From Euschistus heros (Eukaryota; Arthropoda; Insecta; Hemiptera; Pentatomidae), in the NCBI GenBank assembly GCA_003667255.2, contig RCWM02000064.1:3359501-3423500 (forward strand): DNA of 64,000 bases, written 5' to 3'. This document shows positions 58,921-64,000 of the stretch, piece by piece (the stretch's first letter is position 1; the number at the start of each line of letters is the position of its first letter). The notes beneath the pieces are model-generated. The model had not been told where the DNA came from and made no database searches. It was given only the letters and a program-made list of their open reading frames with translations. Both the position numbers and the translations under genes were made by a program.

Positions 58921-60163
58921 CAGGGTGAGTTGCTACTCGTGGGACAAACTTCACCAGTAGACGTCGACACCAAAAAATGAACAAAAAAGTTCATATTAAC
59001 CATGATCCGATTCTCAACCATTTCGTAATAATTTCGTTTTTTCTCGATTTTGAAAGATTACCAATACCTGGTGTTGAAAAACCGTGATATCTTTTAATCT
59101 AAAAATTTCTCTGAAAATCTGATAGCACCGTTAAAATCTACATTTTCAATAAGATTATTACCATGGCAAATTATTTGGGCCTCTTTTTTGTGCTTTATTT
59201 CAGCCAGAACAACAAAATAAGTGAACAATTTTGTGAATCGGAATGAATCGGACTGTCCCACCTCGGCCGATCCACGTTTCGAATGTTCGGTTCAAATACA
59301 TCTAGAATAGTTCAGTTCAGGGACAGTCCTATGGCCACCAAGATCTCCTGATCTTAACCCCATGGACTATTTCGTCTGGGGATATCTCAAGGAACAAGTC
59401 TATCGCACTGAAGTGACAAACATATAAACGATTTGAGAGCAAGGATCTTTGCCGCTGCAGAAAAACTTCGACGTGTTCTCAGTTTTGGTGTGACAGTTGG
59501 GAGTATGAGAAAACGGGCACGTTTGTGTATAGCGGAGAACGGCTTCCAATTTGAACATAAATTAAAATGATTTAAAATAAATGAATTTTAAAGATTAATG
59601 TTGAGTTTCTATGTATTTTTTTTTTTTTTTTTTTTCAAATCTAAAATGCAAAACTCTCAAACATTAACAATCCTTGAACCATCATTTTTTCTCTTAATGT
59701 CATCGATTTCTTGGTCTCAAAAACACCAAATTAAAAAATGACAAGTGCGTTAGAAGCGCAATTAAATAAGATATTTTTCCTCAAATTTGTTGCCATCTGA
59801 GACTAAAATTAAAAACTCTGGATTACTTTAAACATTTTCCGATTCACAAAATTTTTCACTTATTTTGTTGTTCTGGCTGAAATAAAGCACAAAAAAGAGG
59901 CCCAAATAATTTGCCATGGTAATAATCTTATTGAAAAATTAATGTAGATTTTAACGGTGCTATCAGATTTTCGGAGAAATTTTTAAATTAAAAGATATCA
60001 CGGTTTTTCGGACACCAGGTAGTGGTATCTTTCAAAATCGAGAAAAAACAAAATTATTACGAAATGGTTGAGAATCGGACCATGGTTAATATGAACTTTT
60101 TTGTTCATTTTTTGGTGTCGAATCTACTGGTGAAGTTTGTCCCACGAGTAGCAACTCACTCTG
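58921..60163 (+). mobile_element. Mariner-type element with 300-bp inverted repeats and truncated transposase
   Basis: Ends CAGGGTGAGTTGCTACTCGT and its inverse (one mismatch). The inverted repeats extend to about 59240 and from about 59835. Between them, 59325-59571 encodes the transposase C-terminus: W-P-P-R-S-P-D-L-N-P-M-D-Y-F-V-W-G (third catalytic Asp), V-Y-R-T-E-V, I-N-D-L-R-A-R-I and R-K-R-A-R-L-C, then a stop. The first two catalytic regions are deleted. It is bounded by A-rich and (TA)n tracts, so the TA target cannot be fixed. Confidence 0.8.
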
Positions 60164-60175
60164 TATGTGTGTATA

Positions 60176-60367
<192 letters not shown>

Positions 60368-60419
60368 GTATATTTATATGTATGTGTATATATAGTTCTG
60401 TAATTATTTCTGTGGTCAC

Positions 60420-61560
60420 AGGCAGAAATAGATATGAATAGGAATTTATTCACTCAAATTATTCTCTATTTATGTTGGGAAGAGGGGCTTACCTTTATTG
60501 GCTGCCTACCACTATCCCCTTTCCAGCCGGTTCTGCAGCGTCCTTAATTATTAAAACATATGAAACTAACAAGAAATTGGGCAAATATAAAACAAAATAA
60601 AATAATCCTTTCCAATCATGTAACAGATTAATTATATATGTATTTACAAAAAAAACCAAACTAGCAAAAAATCCAATGGAAAATATTCAATTAAAACAAA
60701 TTTTACAATTAAGAAAGAATTTAGATCTATAAATAGTTTATAGCAAGATAAATAAAGTTTGTAACTAAAGAAAATCGTTTAACCTTAATATATTGAAAAA
60801 TGGTAAATTAAAATAAATTAAATGTTTAAAATAAAGTTCAACCAACTCACGAAGTGAAGAACAATTATCTCCAGATGACCTTCTTTAAACGATGAAAGAA
60901 GCGAAGTTCAATGCGATTATTCCACTTCAATGCGTTTGCTCTAACTGTAGCGGGTGGTGCACACTTTGCTATTCCAGGATCCAAATACCATTGTTCACAC
61001 GAGGTGCTCTCTTCTAGCGTTAGAAGCCAAAACTGCGCAAACCAATAATATGAGGTGCGATCTTCATAACATCAAAATCCAGACAATCAATGTAAGCGAT
61101 TAAAACGAGATGCGATCTTCTTGCGATCAGATGCCAGACTGACGATGTAAGCGGTTGAAACGAGATGCGATCAGATGCCAGACTGTTCTATTTTATTAGT
61201 GTTGTGACTGGACGTCATAAAAACATGTTTTATTTTTAAACAAATGACTAACTACAATAAATGAAACTTATCACCTAAAATTGACAAAATAATATTGTTA
61301 ACTACAAATTCATTTTTGGTTTTCATAATTGGAAAGGTGAAGACAAAATCAGTAATTAAAATTAAAGTTGACTTTTTCTTTTTGAAACTATTAAAATGTT
61401 ATAGTCTGATTAGGCATAATTAAATTTTCGCCGAGGACCGATACCGCACTAGAGGTAAGTACTACATCGGTCCCCTGACCGATAACGCATTGTGAAAGAA
61501 ACCACTTCTTTCATTACCGCAGTGAAGGTGTTAAAATGATATACTTTTACACCGCGCCTA
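60420..61560. other. Non-coding, locally GC-richer segment with a short tandem duplication
   Basis: At 61088-61190 the unit GATGTAAGCG(G/A)TTGAAACGAGATGCGATC..AGATGCCAGACT occurs twice. Near 61430-61535 words such as CCGATACCGCACTAG and CGCAGTGAAGGTGTTAA resemble a piggyBac-type end, with TTAA, but a partner end is not convincing. No coding sequence seen. Confidence 0.45.
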
Positions 61561-62249
61561 AACAACTTATATATTTTGTGTTTACACGTGACACTAGGAA
61601 TATATTCCTATTTACTTGTCTAAATATGAATAGTTTTATTCACTCGTATAAATTGTAAATATAGTTGTATTATTGCATGTGTATAAAAAGTGTTCACATG
61701 TGGAATATCGTAAGGAGTACTCTTGACTATGGCCAAACTTGGACTCCTTATTTCTCGTCTCGTAATGCGTATTTAAAAAAATTATTTTTATCTATTCATT
61801 TAAATATTTGACAATTATTGATGTAATTTTTATTTATTTTAATGTACCTTATTGTAAAAAATAATTTTACAATTTTTTTATTGAATGCAGTTCTTCATAT
61901 TCATGGAAATACGACCAATACGTTTCGAGGAATAGACAGCCTGAAATTGTTGTATTTTGCCCTTTAACCATTGCATCAAACTTCTCAGATCAATTACAGA
62001 AGGGTCTCACAGGATTAGTAAAACAAAAATTAAATGCAAACTATAGCCCATTCAACAAGAAAGTGTGGACGATTTAAAAAATCTGATAAATGCTGTTGGC
62101 CTAGTGCTCCCTTAGATCAATAAAGACAAGGAAAGGAAAAGTAATACCGCCAACTAACATTAAGATCAGGGTGGGACGAAAAAAAACACTTTTTTATTTA
62201 GAAATTTTAATAGCACAGAAAAGTTGTGAATTACATAGGCAAAAAAAAA
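61561..62249. other. Intronic, nothing assigned
   Basis: A short coding-like plus-strand stretch at 61895-62150 has stops and no motif I can name. Confidence 0.35.
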
Positions 62250-62510
62250 AAAAAGTTAAAAAAATTGTTTGACATCTTCTGGTCATGCATGGGCCCTAAA
62301 GTTTGACAATATATGAAAAACAACATTTTTGCTATTTATTTAAGTTTTTAATTAAATGTTTTGTTAATGTAATAGTTCATGACATCTTCAAATGAAGCCT
62401 AAAGATACTGTGCTTCAATTTGGTTTAGATCATTTGATATTTTCCAGTCACGCATAACCCCTAAACTTGCCAAATTATTGAAAATTTCGCATTTTTACAA
62501 GTTTTTTTTT
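62250..62510. repeat. Degenerate tandem pair, spacing about 190 bp
   Basis: GGTCATGCATGGGCCCTAAAGTTTG..CATTTTT near 62280 is echoed by AGTCACGCATAACCCCTAAACTTGCC..CATTTTT near 62447. Confidence 0.5.
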
Positions 62511-63132
62511 TGTATCTTTAATATACTTTTTTTTTTTAAAGATAATAGTTACTGTATTTTTATTTTGAACGAAAGAAAATTGTGTTTTCTCTATGGTGTG
62601 AATAAAATAACATCTTACTGTCTTGCAATGAATTATAATTAACATCTATATTATATGTTATAGATAAAAAATGTTATTGCTGGTTACTAAATGTTAACAT
62701 GAAACATGTTTTACCAGTGATCTAATTGGTCAAAAGCAATACGTTTTTGGGGAACATGAGAGCATTACGCGTAGTTTGATAGTTTGATATTATGAGAGTA
62801 GAAACAGTTAAGAGCTCCACTCTCATTATAAGTAATAACACTAGCTCACTAATGAGTGAGCTCCTTTTGACTCTGTTTCTCCTAATGCAAAAAAATAAAA
62901 AAATTAACCTGGATTTGAACGATCATGTTTGATCCCTCTCGGCTGTTATGTATAAAAAAAATACTCTCCTTTGAGATAAACAATACAATCATCCAGGTAA
63001 GTGAAAATAAATGAAGAACATAAGGGCATAGATGGTCAGCATGATTAAGTTATTTAATTTGATAATTCATCTCCTATACAAAACTGAATCACAGGTATGC
63101 AAAAAAACAAAACAATAGAAAACATATCATCG

Positions 63133-63371
63133 GTGAGATTGCCAATTCTGCTATGTGCATTTTAGCACCTTCTATGAAATAAAATTCGATATGTAAATCT
63201 AATTATTTTTTAGACTGAAATCACAAAAGTGTTTTGTCTAAACCTGATCCAAGCTGAATTTGCATATTCGGGTTTTAACATTAGATGTGGAATTTCATTT
63301 TAAAATGAAAGCTGCAAAAAAAAACCCTATACAGAAAAAAAAAATGCAGATAGCGGAATTGGCAATCTCAC
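63133..63371. mobile_element. MITE of 239 bp
   Basis: Inverted ends GTGAGATTGCCAATTCTGCT and GTGAGATTGCCAATTCCGCT (other strand), with similarity reaching about 28 bp. AT-rich interior without a gene. No target duplication recognised. Confidence 0.75.
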
Positions 63372-63840
63372 AGAGGATATGACTATTGTTGGCAATCAAG
63401 TGGGCCACCCCTAAAACATGTTCCATGTTATTTATTCTTCCTTTAGCCGACAGGCTCAAGGGGACCAGTTTTTTCTTGTATTATTATTTATTTATTTTTT
63501 TAGCTCTCATATAGGTTTTTTTATAATAGAGACTAAGTAGCAATTTATTTTTAAACTGAGGTATCAATATCGAAAATTGATATTTTGGTATTATTACTTG
63601 ATACCATACTTCTTATTTATCAAGAATTGAAAATTTTTGATACTGACACATCACTTGTTAGTTCATTACCTTATAATGCTCAAAATTAAAAGCTGGTTTA
63701 AGGTTTCAAGTTAGAGTTGAACCAGTTCTATTTATGTAACCTTCATCTAAACTATAAGAAGGGTCAGGGCTCATATTATATTTCTTATATATTTCTTCTG
63801 AAATGTAAGTCTAATAATGTTTTATTGAATCACATTACAG

Positions 63841-63915
63841 ATAATGGCGATATTGACTTGACAGTTATCAAGCAAGAGGCAGAATTACTGTTAGAAGAAC
63901 TTCCAATGGATCATG
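63841..63915 (+). CDS. Internal exon 6 (75 bp) of the phase-1 gene
   Basis: Acceptor GAATCACATTACAG to 63840; donor GTACGA at 63916 (non-consensus after GTA). Phase 1 in and out. It reads N-G-D-I-D-L-T-V-I-K-Q-E-A-E-L-L-L-E-E-L and then P-M-D-H, again with a psi-K-x-E motif (V-I-K-Q-E) in an acidic context. The gene continues past the right edge. Confidence 0.65.
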
Positions 63916-64000
63916 GTACGATTTTTATATATAAATGTTACTGGAATTGACTACTCTCAATTTAGCTGCTGTGTTACATATATATATATATTTATTTATT

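Noticed and set aside
61895..62150. Possible exon after a GAATGCAG acceptor-like site
   Set aside because: Stop codons in the phase-1 frame and no suitable donor; does not fit the other exons.

Overview
This is AT-rich animal nuclear DNA, most likely from an insect or another arthropod. It has spliced exons with GT..AG borders, tRNA-derived SINEs and a dense mixture of arthropod-type mobile elements (non-LTR, Tc1/mariner, piggyBac, hAT, Academ). There is no bacterial gene order, operon or CRISPR. Nearly every long reading frame is a decayed transposon gene. Host coding sequence is confined to short exons.

Layout. 1-3200: a truncated I/R1-type non-LTR retrotransposon (endonuclease, reverse transcriptase, RNase H; minus strand) running off the left edge, followed by a mariner scrap. 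3200-8950: AT-rich DNA with no gene seen. 8952-33447: a probable small heat-shock protein gene on the minus strand, of which two phase-compatible exons are visible (33039-33447 and 8952-9137). They are separated by about 23.9 kb that would be one transposon-filled intron. This interval holds RTE-like and Jockey-like fragments, a Tc1 copy, an LTR-like segment, a SINE and a 1.7-kb TIR element inserted in a Jockey gag ORF. It also holds an 11.2-kb palindrome made of an Academ-type (transposase plus XPG-like nuclease) transposon. 33.5-45.1 kb: more elements, including a TIR element with TGACTTTGCAC ends, a third copy of the Academ terminus, a piggyBac with intact TTAA borders, a hAT gene interrupted by a 1.2-kb TIR element, and an almost full-length non-LTR element.

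47.4 kb to the right edge: a plus-strand host gene reconstructed from splice sites. It comprises a short first exon (M-D-D-L) and five tiny exons of 72, 45, 42, 96 and 75 bp, all starting and ending in phase 1. Several encode acidic stretches with I-K-x-E motifs. It continues beyond the window. Its introns carry Tc1, SINE, DD41D mariner, piggyBac and other elements.

The most unusual object is the palindrome at 19294-30517. Two about 5-kb arms in opposite orientation carry the same transposase gene and the same roughly 177-bp subterminal repeats. Inside is a second, nested inversion of the nuclease domain around a 105-bp single-copy centre. The arms have different frameshifts and stops, so they have been separate long enough to decay independently. 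Nothing in the window looks like an intact autonomous transposon.
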